From the NCBI RefSeq assembly GCF_018131015.1, contig NZ_JAFCJJ010000007.1, positions 62,001 to 126,000 on the forward strand: DNA of 64,000 nucleotides, read 5' to 3'. This document shows, one piece after another, positions 47,342-57,080 of this stretch. The notes beneath the pieces were generated by a model that worked only from the letters and a program-made list of their open reading frames with translations, had not been told where the DNA came from and did not search any database. The stretch's first letter is position 1; every line of letters starts with the position of its first letter. Position numbers and translations under genes: made by a program. The DNA comes from Bradyrhizobium diazoefficiens. Lineage in GTDB: Bacteria > Pseudomonadota > Alphaproteobacteria > Rhizobiales > Xanthobacteraceae.

Positions 47342-47955
47342 TCGGCAAGCTCAAGGGCGTGATCGATTCCTACGGCGAGGACTATGTGCTGCTCGACGTC
47401 GGCGGCGTCGGCTATCAGGTGCATTGCTCGGCGCGCACGCTGCAGCATCTGCCCTCGCCGGGCGAGGCCGCCGTGCTGTCGATCGAGACCTATGTCCGCG
47501 AGGACCAGATCAAGCTGTTCGGCTTCCGCACCGACCAGGAGCGCGAATGGTTTCGCCTGCTGCAGACCGTGCAGGGCGTCGGCGCCAAGGTGGCGCTGGC
47601 CGTGCTCGGCACGCTGGCGCCGGCCGACCTCGCCAACGCGATCGCGCTGCGCGACAAGGCGGCGGTGGCGCGTACGCCCGGTGTCGGTCCCAAGGTGGCC
47701 GAGCGCATCGTCACCGAATTGAAGGACAAGGCGCCGGCCTTCGCCAATGTCGATCCCGCCGTCGTGCACCTTGCCGGCGCCGTCGACGACCAGCGCGCTC
47801 CGCGCCCGGTGGCGGACGCGATCTCGGCGCTCGTCAATCTCGGTTACGGCCAGCCGCAGGCGGCCGCGGCGATCGCCACGGCCTCGCGCAGCGCCGGCGA
47901 GAATGCCGAGACCGCGCAATTGATCCGGCTTGGCCTGAAGGAACTGGCGAAATAG
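47338..47955 (+). CDS. ruvA: Holliday junction branch migration protein RuvA
   Basis: The 205-residue protein starts [31 protein letters not shown] (OB fold), continues with two helix-hairpin-helix motifs ([37 protein letters not shown]) and ends in the RuvB-binding domain ([21 protein letters not shown]). It binds the junction for RuvB. The start overlaps ruvC, implying coupled translation. Confidence 0.97.
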   Translation: MIGKLKGVIDSYGEDYVLLDVGGVGYQVHCSARTLQHLPSPGEAAVLSIETYVREDQIKLFGFRTDQEREWFRLLQTVQGVGAKVALAVLGTLAPADLANAIALRDKAAVARTPGVGPKVAERIVTELKDKAPAFANVDPAVVHLAGAVDDQRAPRPVADAISALVNLGYGQPQAAAAIATASRSAGENAETAQLIRLGLKELAK

Positions 47956-47996
47956 GCTATGTTCGCCGCAGACCGACCAGGGATAATTGCCGACGC

Positions 47997-48416
47997 ATGC
48001 TGACCAAGAAGGACAAGGAGTTGATTGCCGCCGCGACCGATGCGATCAGCCAGCGATACCGAAACGACTGGCAGGAGGTGGGGGCGGCGATGCGCACCCG
48101 CGACGGCCGCATCGTGACCGGCGTCAATATCGATGCCTATATCGGCCGCAACGCCATCTGCGCCGAGGCGATCGCGATCGGGCGCGCGATTACCGAGACC
48201 GGCGACCATGGTATCGAGAGCATCGTCGCCGTGCGCCATCCGAAACCGGGCGAGCCCGGCGACATCGCGGTGGTCTCGCCCTGCGGCACCTGCCGCGAGC
48301 TGATCCATGACTACGATGCCAGGGCAAAGGTGATCGTGCCCAACAACGGCCGCACGCCGAAGGTGGTGACGATCGGCGAGCTGTTGCCGAACAAGTACCG
48401 CAGAGGCAACGAGTGA
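47997..48416 (+). CDS. Cytidine/blasticidin-type deaminase
   Basis: The 139-residue zinc-dependent deaminase has [14 protein letters not shown] (C-A-E motif with catalytic Glu) and SPCGTCREL (two zinc-binding cysteines), as in cytidine deaminases and blasticidin-S-type deaminases. It would hydrolyse the amino group of cytidine or a related nucleoside. It lies between ruvA and ruvB, 41 bp after ruvA, and overlaps the ruvB start by 4 bp (GTGA). Confidence 0.85.
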   Translation: MLTKKDKELIAAATDAISQRYRNDWQEVGAAMRTRDGRIVTGVNIDAYIGRNAICAEAIAIGRAITETGDHGIESIVAVRHPKPGEPGDIAVVSPCGTCRELIHDYDARAKVIVPNNGRTPKVVTIGELLPNKYRRGNE

Positions 48417-49465
48417 ATACACCCTCCCGCATGGTCTCGCCCGAGCGCCGCAGCGACGATGTCGGCGACATCGCGATGCGGCCGCAGTCGCTGTCCGACT
48501 TCGTCGGCCAGCAGCAGGCGCGCAAGAACCTGTCGATCTTCATCGAGGCCGCGCGCAAGCGCGGCGATGCGCTCGATCACGTGCTGTTCGTTGGTCCGCC
48601 CGGCCTCGGCAAGACCACGCTGGCGCAGATCGTCGCCAAGGAACTCGGCGTCGGCTTCCGCGCCACGTCGGGGCCGGTGATCGCCAAGGCCGGCGATCTC
48701 GCAGCGCTCCTGACCAACCTCGAAGAGCGCGACGTGCTCTTCATCGACGAGATCCATCGCATGAGCCCCGCGGTCGAAGAGGTGCTCTATCCCGCGATGG
48801 AGGATTTTCAGCTCGACCTCATCATCGGCGAGGGGCCGGCGGCGCGCTCGGTCAAGATCGAGCTGTCGAAATTCACCCTCGTCGGCGCCACCACGCGCGC
48901 AGGCCTCCTCACCAATCCGCTGCGCGACCGCTTCGGCATTCCGGTCCGGCTGAATTTCTACACGATCGAGGAGCTCGAGAGCATCGTCACGCGCGGGGCG
49001 CGCGTGCTCAATGTCGGCATGAGCACCGATGGCGCCAACGAGATCGCGCGCCGCGCCCGCGGCACGCCGCGCATCGCCGGCCGCCTGCTCCGCCGCGTGC
49101 GCGATTTCGCCTCCGCCGCCAATGCCGACACCATCGACCGCAAGATCGCCGACCATGCGCTCAGCGCGCTGGAGGTCGATGCCGCGGGCCTCGACGCCAT
49201 GGACCGCCGCTACCTCACCACCATCGCGATGAACTATGGCGGCGGACCGGTCGGCGTCGAGACCATGGCGGCCGCATTGTCCGAGCCGCGCGACGCGATC
49301 GAGGACATCATCGAGCCCTACCTGATCCAGTGCGGCTATCTTCAGCGCACCCCGCGCGGCCGCCTGCTCACCTCGCACGCCTTCCGCCATCTCGGCATCG
49401 CCGAGCCCTCCCGCGATGCGGCGGCGCAGTTCGGCCTGTTCGGCACGGACGAGAGCGACGACTGA
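48413..49465 (+). CDS. ruvB: Holliday junction branch migration ATPase RuvB
   Basis: The 350-residue protein is a full Ruv[22 protein letters not shown], Walker [12 protein letters not shown], Walker B LFIDEIHR, sensor [18 protein letters not shown], and C-terminal winged helix with [17 protein letters not shown]. It is a hexameric motor for branch migration. The GTG at 48413 overlaps the deaminase stop; an internal ATG at 48431 (MVSPERR) is an alternative start. Confidence 0.97.
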   Translation: MNTPSRMVSPERRSDDVGDIAMRPQSLSDFVGQQQARKNLSIFIEAARKRGDALDHVLFVGPPGLGKTTLAQIVAKELGVGFRATSGPVIAKAGDLAALLTNLEERDVLFIDEIHRMSPAVEEVLYPAMEDFQLDLIIGEGPAARSVKIELSKFTLVGATTRAGLLTNPLRDRFGIPVRLNFYTIEELESIVTRGARVLNVGMSTDGANEIARRARGTPRIAGRLLRRVRDFASAANADTIDRKIADHALSALEVDAAGLDAMDRRYLTTIAMNYGGGPVGVETMAAALSEPRDAIEDIIEPYLIQCGYLQRTPRGRLLTSHAFRHLGIAEPSRDAAAQFGLFGTDESDD

Positions 49466-49515
49466 TCATGCGCGCATGGAGTGCGCGCCGGCCGGCATGA
49501 ACTTCCGTTAATCTT

Positions 49516-49534
49516 CGTGCAGGCTGCCTGCACG
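49516..49534. promoter_or_regulatory. Perfect 19-bp palindrome upstream of the Tat metallophosphoesterase
   Basis: CGTGCAGGC-T-GCCTGCACG has 9-bp perfect arms about a single central base. A further half-site CTGCACG lies at 49554-49560. There is no T-run, so it is not a terminator. It is about 85-103 bp before the metallophosphoesterase ATG, placing it in its likely promoter region. Confidence 0.5.
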
Positions 49535-49618
49535 GGGTTGCGGGCGATCTGCACGAACGCACCCCAATTCCGCTCCAATCGGGACGCATTCAGGAGATTG
49601 CGTCACCAGCGGGTACCC

Positions 49619-50536
49619 ATGATCACACGGCGTCATCTCATCCGGTCCATCGGCGGCCTGTCCGCCCTCGGTGTCTCGACCGCGGCCTATGGCGTCGGGG
49701 TCGAGCCGGTGCTGCGGCTTCGTGTCACGCGCTATCATCTGACGCCGCGGCAATGGCCGGCGAATTTACCGCTGAAGATCGCGGCGATCGCCGACATTCA
49801 TGCCTGCGATCCCTGGATGTCGCTGGAGCGGATCGAGGAAATCGTCGCGCGCGCCAATGCGCTGAACGCCGATCTCGTCGTGCTGCTCGGCGACTACGTC
49901 GCCGGCCTGCACCAGGTCTCGCGTTTCATTCCGGCGAGCGAATGGGCGAGCGTGCTTGCCGGCCTGAAGGCGCCGCTCGGCGTTCATGCGGTCATGGGCA
50001 ATCACGATTATTGGGAGGACAGGACCGTGCAGCAGACGGGCCGCGGTCCGACCATCGCGCATCGCGCGCTGGAGGCGGCCGGCATTCCCGTCTACGAGAA
50101 CGACGCCGTGCGCCTTGCCAAGGACGGCCGTCCGTTCTGGCTCGCCGGCCTCGGCGACCAACTCGCCTACCTGCCCGCGCGGCGCTTCCGCGGCATGGTG
50201 CGCTACGGCGCCGACGACCTCACCGCGACGCTCGCCAGGGTCACCGACGACGCGCCGGTCATCCTGCTTGCGCACGAGCCCAACATCGCGCCGCGCGTGC
50301 CCGCGCGCGTCGCGCTGCAGCTGTCCGGCCACACCCATGGCGGCCAGATCCGCCTGCTCGGCTGGTCGCCGGCGGTGTCGCGGCATCAAGGCCTCCGGCT
50401 CGCCTATGGCCACTTCCGCCTGAAATGCGACGTCATCGTCTCCGGCGGCCTTGGCTGCAGCATCATGCCGGTCCGCGTCGGCGTGCCGCCTGAGATCGTC
50501 GAGGTGACGCTGGGGCGGGCGCCGGCGGTGGCGTAG
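49619..50536 (+). CDS. Tat-exported metallophosphoesterase (YkuE-like)
   Basis: The 305-residue protein has a twin-arginine signal (MITRRHLIRSIGGLSALGVSTAAYG). It is followed by the calcineurin-type metal motifs AIADIHACDPW, VVLLGDYV, VMGNHDYWED and LSGHTHGGQIRL. YkuE-like enzymes act at the outer side of the inner membrane on phosphoesters or lipids. The start at 49619 is set by the Tat motif. It stands between ruvB and ybgC with its own upstream palindrome. Confidence 0.88.
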   Translation: MITRRHLIRSIGGLSALGVSTAAYGVGVEPVLRLRVTRYHLTPRQWPANLPLKIAAIADIHACDPWMSLERIEEIVARANALNADLVVLLGDYVAGLHQVSRFIPASEWASVLAGLKAPLGVHAVMGNHDYWEDRTVQQTGRGPTIAHRALEAAGIPVYENDAVRLAKDGRPFWLAGLGDQLAYLPARRFRGMVRYGADDLTATLARVTDDAPVILLAHEPNIAPRVPARVALQLSGHTHGGQIRLLGWSPAVSRHQGLRLAYGHFRLKCDVIVSGGLGCSIMPVRVGVPPEIVEVTLGRAPAVA

Positions 50537-50605
50537 TCGTGCTTGCGCGGGCGGCCGTTTTTGCGCAAAACGAACGAATTGCCGACACGCAAAGAGGCCC
50601 GCGAC

Positions 50606-51055
50606 GTGACAACCCATCTCGACGGTGAGATCCGCGACGGCCGCCACCACATGCAGGTCCGCGTCTACTATGAGGACACCGATTTTTCCGGCATCGTCTA
50701 TCACGCCAACTATCTCCGCTACATGGAGCGCGGCCGCACCAATCACCTGCGGCTGATGGGGGCCGAGCAGCAGGCGCTGTTCGACCAGGTCGAAGCGGAA
50801 GGCACCGGCTTCGCCTTCGTGGTGCGTTCGATGCATCTGGATTTCCTGAAGCCCGCGCGGATGGACGACGTGCTCGACGTCGTGACCTGGCCGGTCGCGG
50901 TGAAGGGCGCCTCCATCGTGCTGGCGCAGGAGGTGCGGCGGGCCGAGGACGTGCTGGTGAAGGCCGAGGTGCGCGTCGCCTTCATCAGCGGCGGTCGCGC
51001 GCAGCCGATCCCGAAATCGATCCGCATGCTGATGAAGGCCGATCTGAATTCGTGA
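50606..51055 (+). CDS. ybgC: Acyl-CoA thioesterase YbgC (Tol-Pal-associated type)
   Basis: The 149-residue hotdog thioesterase shows VRVYYEDTDFSGIVYHANYLRYMERGRT, the 4-hydroxybenzoyl-CoA thioesterase/YbgC motif with its catalytic Asp. YbgC hydrolyses acyl-CoAs or acyl-ACPs and is usually the first gene of the tol-pal operon. Here tolQRAB-pal do not follow. I prefer the GTG at 50606, with AGAGG about 8 bp upstream, to an ATG at 50543 without family similarity. Confidence 0.85.
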   Translation: MTTHLDGEIRDGRHHMQVRVYYEDTDFSGIVYHANYLRYMERGRTNHLRLMGAEQQALFDQVEAEGTGFAFVVRSMHLDFLKPARMDDVLDVVTWPVAVKGASIVLAQEVRRAEDVLVKAEVRVAFISGGRAQPIPKSIRMLMKADLNS

Positions 51056-51133
51056 TCGCCCGATTTGAGATGGCCTATCGACACCGCCGGCCGCGGCGAT
51101 AGATTTGCGCTCCCGCCAACCGATGAGGCCACC

Positions 51134-51601
51134 ATGTCGCGCCCGCCGCTTCCGCCCTTCACGAGAGAGACCGCCGCGCAAAAAGCGCGCATGGCCGAGG
51201 ACGCCTGGAATTCGCGCGATCCGGTGCGCGTCTCGCTCGCCTATACCGAGGACAGCCGCTGGCGCAACCGCTCGGAAGTGTTCCAGGGTCGCGAAGCCAT
51301 CGTCGCATTCCTCACCCGCAAATGGGCGAAGGAGCAGGACTACCGCCTGATCAAGGACCTCTGGGCCTTCGACGGCAACCGCATCGCGGTGCGCTTCCAA
51401 TACGAATGGCACGACGGAAGCGGCCGGTGGTATCGCTCCTACGGCAACGAGCAGTGGGAGTTCGACGAGCACGGGCTGATGAAGCGGCGCGAGGCCTCGA
51501 TCAACGACATCGCCATCGCGGAGAAGGATCGCCGGTTTCAGTGGCCCGCGCCCGGTCCGCGGCCGGCCGATGTGGCGGGGCTGGGAGGCGATCCGTTCTA
51601 G
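51134..51601 (+). CDS. DUF1348 / NTF2-like protein
   Basis: The 155-residue protein matches the DUF1348 group of the nuclear transport factor 2-like (SnoaL) superfamily: [60 protein letters not shown] and [26 protein letters not shown]. The fold is a cone-shaped alpha+beta barrel; no function is established. It is convergent with the glutamine amidotransferase gene. Confidence 0.85.
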   Translation: MSRPPLPPFTRETAAQKARMAEDAWNSRDPVRVSLAYTEDSRWRNRSEVFQGREAIVAFLTRKWAKEQDYRLIKDLWAFDGNRIAVRFQYEWHDGSGRWYRSYGNEQWEFDEHGLMKRREASINDIAIAEKDRRFQWPAPGPRPADVAGLGGDPF

Positions 51602-51613
51602 CGCGATGTGGCT

Positions 51614-52327
51614 CTAAGGAGCCGCTCGCCTCGTCAGAAACCGCGTGATCGACCCGCCGAGGCTCGCGCTGTCCAGCGGCTGCGCCAGCGACGCCCTCGC
51701 CGCGGCAACGACGTCGTCTGGCGCCTTGCCGTCGCGCAAATCGACACACACCTGCGCAAACCCCGCGTCGAATTCGGGGTGCGGCTGCACGGTCAGCGTC
51801 GTGCCGTTGGCGTAGAGCAGGCCGGCATGCGGGGTGAAGTCGGACGATAAAATCGTCTGCGCGTCGCGCGGGGCCTCGATCACCTGGTCCTGATGCGAGG
51901 CGGCGACGGCCACCTGCTCGCCGCCAACGACGCCGTTGTCGGGTGTCACGCGATAGACGTGCCGGCCGATGCCCCAGCCCTTCTCCGACTTGCGCACAGT
52001 GCCGCCGAGCGCCTGCGCGATCAGCTGATGGCCGAAGCAGACCCCGACCATCGGCGTCTTGTTCGCATGCGCCTTGCGAACGAAATCCTCCAGCGGCGCG
52101 ATCCAGTCGAGCCCGTCATAGACGCCGGCTGCCGCGCCGGTGATCAGCACGGCGTCCAGCTCGTGCGGGTCGGGCAGCGCGTCGCCATTGGGAATGCTGA
52201 CGATGTCGATCTCGGCCGATGGATCCTCGGCGCGGACCATGCGCTCGAACATGTCCGGGAACGAGCCGTGGCGCTCGCGATATTTTTGCGGGACCAGTCC
52301 GGTCTCGATGACGGTGATGCGTGCCAT
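51614..52327 (-). CDS. Class I glutamine amidotransferase-like protein
   Basis: The 237-residue protein has the GATase1 triad: nucleophile in VGVCFGHQ, and His/Glu in VQPHPEF. It resembles the GMP synthase-like or gamma-glutamyl-gamma-aminobutyrate hydrolase-like stand-alone amidotransferases, which hydrolyse glutamine or gamma-glutamyl amides. There is no synthetase partner nearby, so the substrate is unknown. It lies 82 bp downstream of dctA on the same strand. Confidence 0.85.
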   Translation of the reverse strand: MARITVIETGLVPQKYRERHGSFPDMFERMVRAEDPSAEIDIVSIPNGDALPDPHELDAVLITGAAAGVYDGLDWIAPLEDFVRKAHANKTPMVGVCFGHQLIAQALGGTVRKSEKGWGIGRHVYRVTPDNGVVGGEQVAVAASHQDQVIEAPRDAQTILSSDFTPHAGLLYANGTTLTVQPHPEFDAGFAQVCVDLRDGKAPDDVVAAARASLAQPLDSASLGGSITRFLTRRAAP

Positions 52328-52409
52328 GTTCCCTCAGGTACGAGATCGGCCTGATCCGCGCAAGCGCGTCGCGGGAATTTTCGCCGCTCCGGCGCTCGAT
52401 GCGTGCAGC

Positions 52410-53738
52410 CTACGCGCTGCCGCCCGGCTCCAGCGCCTCGCCGGCTTCCAGCGGGTGCGCCATGGCCTCATGCAGCGCCTCGCGATCGAGCTCGCCCTCG
52501 GAGATGCTGATGACGACGCAGGCGACGCCGTTGCCGATCAGATTGGTCAGTGCGCGGCACTCGCTCATGAACTTGTCGATGCCGACCAGGATCGCGAGCG
52601 ACTGGATCGGGATGTCGGGCACGATCGAGAGGGTGGCGGCAAGCGTGATGAAGCCGGCCCCGGTCACGCCCGAGGCCCCCTTCGAGGTGATCATGGCGAT
52701 GGCCAAGATGCCGAGCTCCTGCCCGATCGTCAGGGGCGTGTTGGTCGCCTGCGCAAGGAACAGCGTCGCCAGCGTCATGTAGATGTTGGTGCCGTCGAGA
52801 TTGAAGCTGTAGCCCGTCGGGACCACCAGGCCGACCACCGGGCGCGAGGCGCCGAGATGCTCCATCTTCTGGATCATCTGCGGCAACACCGTCTCCGAGG
52901 ACGAGGTGCCCAGCACGATCAGCAGCTCGTCCTTGATGTAGGCGATGAAGCGCAGGATCGAGAAGCCGGAGAGCCGGGCGATCGCGCCCAGCACGATCAG
53001 CACGAACAGGATGCTGGTGAGATAGAACGTGCCGATCAGGGCGGCGAGGTTGAGCAGCGAGCCGAGGCCGTAGGCACCGACGGTGAACGCCATCGCGCCG
53101 AAGGCGCCGATCGGCGCGACGCGCACGATGATGCGGATGATGCCGAAGAACATCTTCGCGGCCTTGTCGATCGCCTGCGCAATCGGCTCGCCGGCCTTGC
53201 CCAGGAAGGCGATGGCGAAACCCGACAGGATCGAGACCAGCAGCACCTGCAACAGGTCGCCGCGCGCGATCGCGCCAAAATAGCTGTCGGGAATGATCGC
53301 CATCAGATGGGCGACGATGCCGTCCTCCTTGGCCTTGGTGACGTAGGTGGAGACGGCTTTCGTGTCGATCGAGGCGGGATCGATATTGAAGCCGTGCCCC
53401 GGCTGGAGCAGCTCGCCGACCAGCAGGCCCACCGCGAGCGCGACGGTGGAGACCACTTCGAAATAGATCAGCGCCTTCAGCCCGACCCGGCCGACGCGCT
53501 TGAGGTCGCCCATCGAGGAGATGCCATGCACCACGGTGCAGAAGATCACCGGCGCAATCATCATCTTGATCAGCGCGATGAAGCCGTCGCCGAGCGGCTT
53601 CAGCGCCTTGCCGAGATCGGGGTAGAAATAGCCGACGAGCACCCCGAAAAAGATCGCGATCAGCACCTGCACGTAGAGGATCTTGTACCAGGGCTGAGGA
53701 CGGCGGTGGATGGCTGGCTGGATCGCGACTTGTGTCAT
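52410..53738 (-). CDS. dctA: C4-dicarboxylate/H+ symporter DctA
   Basis: The 442-residue DAACS family protein has [34 protein letters not shown], the re-entrant motif [20 protein letters not shown] and [26 protein letters not shown]. It takes up succinate, fumarate and malate, the main carbon supply of bacteroids. The start at 53738 (MTQVAIQPA) is preferred. The usual DctBD regulator genes are not present and I see no sigma54 site in 53739-53863. Confidence 0.92.
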   Translation of the reverse strand: MTQVAIQPAIHRRPQPWYKILYVQVLIAIFFGVLVGYFYPDLGKALKPLGDGFIALIKMMIAPVIFCTVVHGISSMGDLKRVGRVGLKALIYFEVVSTVALAVGLLVGELLQPGHGFNIDPASIDTKAVSTYVTKAKEDGIVAHLMAIIPDSYFGAIARGDLLQVLLVSILSGFAIAFLGKAGEPIAQAIDKAAKMFFGIIRIIVRVAPIGAFGAMAFTVGAYGLGSLLNLAALIGTFYLTSILFVLIVLGAIARLSGFSILRFIAYIKDELLIVLGTSSSETVLPQMIQKMEHLGASRPVVGLVVPTGYSFNLDGTNIYMTLATLFLAQATNTPLTIGQELGILAIAMITSKGASGVTGAGFITLAATLSIVPDIPIQSLAILVGIDKFMSECRALTNLIGNGVACVVISISEGELDREALHEAMAHPLEAGEALEPGGSA

Positions 53739-53863
53739 AGTGTGAGTTCCGGAACGCTTTGATCCCTGATGATTTGCATCTTGTGATGGCCGCCGCAGAA
53801 GCGACAATCACGTTTTTGTCGGATCGCACGAAGATCGAACGCTGCACCGCAACTGGGGGGAAC

Positions 53864-55177
53864 ATGTCGACAGCAACAGGCTCGGACGAGCAGGGCTACT
53901 TTCCGCGCTGGGAACTCAAGACCTCGGGCGTGGTCGCGCCGGAAGAGCGGCTGTCATGGGGCCAGACCATCGTCTCCGGTCTCCAGCATTGCGTCGCCAT
54001 GTCGGGCGCGACGATCATCGCGCCGCTGCTGATGGGGTTCGATCCCAACGTCGCGGTGCTGTTCTCCGGCATAGGCACGCTGATCTTCTTCGTCATCGTC
54101 GCGGGGCGCGTGCCGAGCTATCTCGGCTCGAGCTTCGCCTTCATCGCCGTCGTCATCGCCGCCACCGGCTATGCCGGGCAGGGGCCGAACCCGAACCTGT
54201 CCGTTGCCCTCGGCGGCATCGTCGCAGCCGGGGTGCTGTATGCGATGATCGCGCTGATCGTGATGTGGTCCGGGGTCGGCTGGATCGAGCGGCTGCTGCC
54301 ACCGGCTGTCACCGGGGCGGTCGTCGCCGCGATCGGCCTCAATCTCGCGCCCGTAGCGGTCAAGGCGGTGAGCGCCGGTGCCTTCGACACCTGGATCGGG
54401 CTCGCGACTGTTCTCCTCATCGCACTGGTGGCAGTCGCGGCCCCGGGCCTGTGGCGCCGCCTGCCGATCATCCTCGGCGCAATCGGCGGATATCTTCTGT
54501 ACCTGCTGTTTGCGAACGGCCTCGGCTTCGGCAAGCCGATCGACTTCACCCAGCTTGCCGCCGCGCCGTGGCTCGGCCTGCCGAACTTCACCACGCCGAC
54601 CTTCCAGGCCGATGCCATCGTTCTGATCGCGCCGGTCGCGGTCATCCTCGTCGCCGAGAACCTCGGTCACATCAAGGCGGTCGGCGCCATGACCGGCCGG
54701 AGCTTGGACGCCTGGCTCGGCCGCGCCCTGCTCGCCGACGGCCTCGCGACCATCGTGGCGGCAAGCGGCGGCGGCACCGGCGTCACGACCTATGCCGAAA
54801 ACATCGGCGTCATGGCGGCGACGAAGGTCTACTCGACGCTGCTGTTTGCATTCGCGGCCGCGGTGTCGATCCTGCTCGGCTTCTCGCCGAAATTCGGCGC
54901 GCTCATCCTGTCGATCCCGGGCCCCGTCATCGGCGGCCTCTCGATTGTGCTGTTCGGCTTGATCGCCGCCATGGCAGGGCGGATCTGGGTCGAGAACAAG
55001 GTCGATTTCGCGGAGCCCGCGAACCTGATCACCGTGGCCGTGGCGCTGACCGCGGGCGCCGGCGATCTCACGCTCAAATTCGGCGCGTTCACAATCGGCG
55101 GGATCGGAACAGCGACCTTCGGCGCCATCATCCTCTACCAGATCCTGACCTCTCCGCTCGCACGCCGCACCGAGTGA
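53864..55177 (+). CDS. NCS2-family uracil/xanthine permease
   Basis: The 437-residue membrane protein has the NCS2 pattern: SGLQHCVAMSGATIIAPLLMGFDP, YLGSSFAFIAVV, LVAENLGHIKAVGAMTGRSLD and ASGGGTGVTTYAENIGVMAATKVYST with the substrate-binding glutamates and the re-entrant strands. It is closest in look to UraA/PyrP/RutG-type uracil permeases. The start at 53864 (MSTATGSDEQ) follows GGGGGGAAC. It is divergent from dctA and 74 bp upstream of an SDR gene. Confidence 0.9.
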   Translation: MSTATGSDEQGYFPRWELKTSGVVAPEERLSWGQTIVSGLQHCVAMSGATIIAPLLMGFDPNVAVLFSGIGTLIFFVIVAGRVPSYLGSSFAFIAVVIAATGYAGQGPNPNLSVALGGIVAAGVLYAMIALIVMWSGVGWIERLLPPAVTGAVVAAIGLNLAPVAVKAVSAGAFDTWIGLATVLLIALVAVAAPGLWRRLPIILGAIGGYLLYLLFANGLGFGKPIDFTQLAAAPWLGLPNFTTPTFQADAIVLIAPVAVILVAENLGHIKAVGAMTGRSLDAWLGRALLADGLATIVAASGGGTGVTTYAENIGVMAATKVYSTLLFAFAAAVSILLGFSPKFGALILSIPGPVIGGLSIVLFGLIAAMAGRIWVENKVDFAEPANLITVAVALTAGAGDLTLKFGAFTIGGIGTATFGAIILYQILTSPLARRTE

Positions 55178-55251
55178 ATCCCAGCCTTGCGCTGGCAGGA
55201 TGGAACAAGAACACCGGTTCCGTCGATGATGATCATTCCGGAGAAAAACCC

Positions 55252-56088
55252 ATGCCGCAAACCGATCGCTCAACCACATTTCCCTCGCGCCTCGTCGGCC
55301 AATATGCGCTCGTGACCGGTGCCTCCCAGGGCATCGGCCGCGCCGTCGCCATCAGGCTCGCCCAGGAAGGTGCGACTGTCGCCATCAATTATTTCGAACA
55401 TGAGGAGCGGGCGGAGGAGACGCTCGCGCTTGCCCGGACGGCTTCGAGTGATCGCGGCCATGGCAGGCTGGATCACTGCATCGTCAAGGCCAATGTCGCC
55501 TACGAGCAGGACGTCGCCGCGATGTTCGAGACGATCTTTTCGCGCTGGAAGCGCCTCGACTGCCTCGTCAACAATGCCGGCTTCCAGAAGGAATCGCCGA
55601 GCGAGGCGCTCGATATCGAGACCTATCGCCGCATCATCGACGTCAATCTGAACGGCGCCGTGCTCTGTGCGCAGAAGGCGCTGGCGCATTTCGTCGCGCG
55701 CGGCGGAGGCGGCAGCATCATCAACTGCTCGAGCGTCCACCAGATCATTCCCAAACCCGGCTACCTCGCCTATTCGATCAGCAAGGGCGGCATGGCCAAT
55801 CTGACCCGCACGCTGGCGCTGGAATTTGCCGGGCGCGGCATCCGCGTCAACGCGGTGGGACCCGGCGCGATCGACACGCCGATCAACGCGGCGTGGACCG
55901 GCGACCCCGAAAAGCGCGGCGTCGTCGCCAGCCACATTCCGCTCGGACGCGTCGGCACGCCGGAAGAGATCGCCGCCGTGTTCGCCTTTCTCGCCTCGGA
56001 CGAGGCCAGCTACATCACCGGACAGACGATCTACGCCTGCGGTGGCCTGACCCTGTTTCCCGAATTCCGCGACAACTGGGCGAGTTGA
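55252..56088 (+). CDS. SDR-family oxidoreductase (3-oxoacyl-ACP reductase / glucose 1-dehydrogenase-like)
   Basis: The 278-residue classical SDR has YALVTGASQGIGRAVAIRLA, the NNAG motif and a catalytic SSVHQIIPKPGYLAYSISKGG with YSISK. The C-terminus (TGQTIYACGGLTLFPEF) is like glucose/gluconate dehydrogenase SDRs. It uses NAD(P) on an unknown alcohol or ketone. GGAGA lies 8 bp before the ATG. The 74-bp gap suggests co-transcription with the NCS2 permease. Confidence 0.85.
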   Translation: MPQTDRSTTFPSRLVGQYALVTGASQGIGRAVAIRLAQEGATVAINYFEHEERAEETLALARTASSDRGHGRLDHCIVKANVAYEQDVAAMFETIFSRWKRLDCLVNNAGFQKESPSEALDIETYRRIIDVNLNGAVLCAQKALAHFVARGGGGSIINCSSVHQIIPKPGYLAYSISKGGMANLTRTLALEFAGRGIRVNAVGPGAIDTPINAAWTGDPEKRGVVASHIPLGRVGTPEEIAAVFAFLASDEASYITGQTIYACGGLTLFPEFRDNWAS

Positions 56089-56133
56089 AGCGACGATCTG
56101 GCAAAATCGCGCGGCGCAGACTACATCTGCGCC

Positions 56134-56955
56134 ATGGCAAATGCTCCGCTGGCAACTTCTCCGCTCCAGGATTTCGTCGGCCGGCACGAAAACCTGTTCG
56201 TGCTGACCGGCGCCGGCTGCAGCACCAACTCCGGCATTCCCGATTATCGCGACAGCCACGGCAACTGGAAGCGGACCCAGCCGGTCAATTTCCAGGCCTT
56301 CATGTCGGAGGAGCCGACGCGCCGCCGCTACTGGGCGCGCAGCCTGATCGGCTGGCGCCGCTTCGGCCAGGCGCGCCCCAACGATGCGCATCATGCGCTG
56401 GCCCGGCTCGAGGCGAACGGGCGTTGTAAAATGCTGCTGACCCAGAATGTCGACCGGCTGCATCAGTCCGCCGGCCACCGGCAGGTGATCGACCTGCACG
56501 GCCGGCTCGATCTGGTCCGCTGCATGGGCTGCGGGGCGAAGACGCCGCGCAACGAATTTCAACAGGCGCTCGGCCGCGCCAATGCGGAATGGCTGACCCT
56601 GGATGCGGCGGATGCGCCCGATGGCGATGCCGACCTGGAGCATGCGGATTTCTCCTCGTTCGCGGTGCCGGCCTGCGAGGCCTGCGGCGGCGTCCTCAAA
56701 CCCGATGTCGTGTTCTTCGGCGAGAACGTTCCGCGCGACGTCGTCGCCACCGCCCAGGACCATCTGGCCGAGGCCGACGCCATGCTGATCGTCGGCTCCT
56801 CGTTGATGGTCTATTCCGGCTTCCGCTTCGTGAAGGCTGCCGCGGACCGGCAGATCCCGATCGCCGCGGTCAATCTCGGGCGTACCCGCGCCGACGATCT
56901 CCTGACGCTCAAGGTCGAGGCGCGCTGCGAAGCGGCGCTGGCGTTCCTGCTCTGA
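56134..56955 (+). CDS. NAD-dependent protein deacylase, SIR2 family (SIRT4-like)
   Basis: The 273-residue sirtuin has LTGAGCSTNSGIPDYRD, TQNVDRLHQSAGH, DLHG with the catalytic His, two zinc Cys pairs (RCMGCG and CEACGG) and VFFGENVP, VGSSLMVYSGF. GCSTNSGIPDYR and the insert between the Cys pairs point to the class II (SIRT4-like) group, which removes acyl or lipoyl-type modifications with NAD. It starts 45 bp after the SDR. Confidence 0.9.
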   Translation: MANAPLATSPLQDFVGRHENLFVLTGAGCSTNSGIPDYRDSHGNWKRTQPVNFQAFMSEEPTRRRYWARSLIGWRRFGQARPNDAHHALARLEANGRCKMLLTQNVDRLHQSAGHRQVIDLHGRLDLVRCMGCGAKTPRNEFQQALGRANAEWLTLDAADAPDGDADLEHADFSSFAVPACEACGGVLKPDVVFFGENVPRDVVATAQDHLAEADAMLIVGSSLMVYSGFRFVKAAADRQIPIAAVNLGRTRADDLLTLKVEARCEAALAFLL

Positions 56956-57080
56956 ACGGGCGCCTGTCGCATAGGTGCCACGCGAACCGGCCCGATGGCT
57001 TCACCATCTGCATGGTCGCTGCTATGAAAATCGCTGCGGTTTCGATCCCGGCTTGACGGTCAGCACGGAGAATTCTGGAA

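Noticed and set aside
53739..53863. Sigma54 promoter upstream of dctA.
   Set aside because: I could not find a GG-N10-GC pair in the proper context; only a short GATG-ATTTG-CATC dyad (53768-53780) is present.
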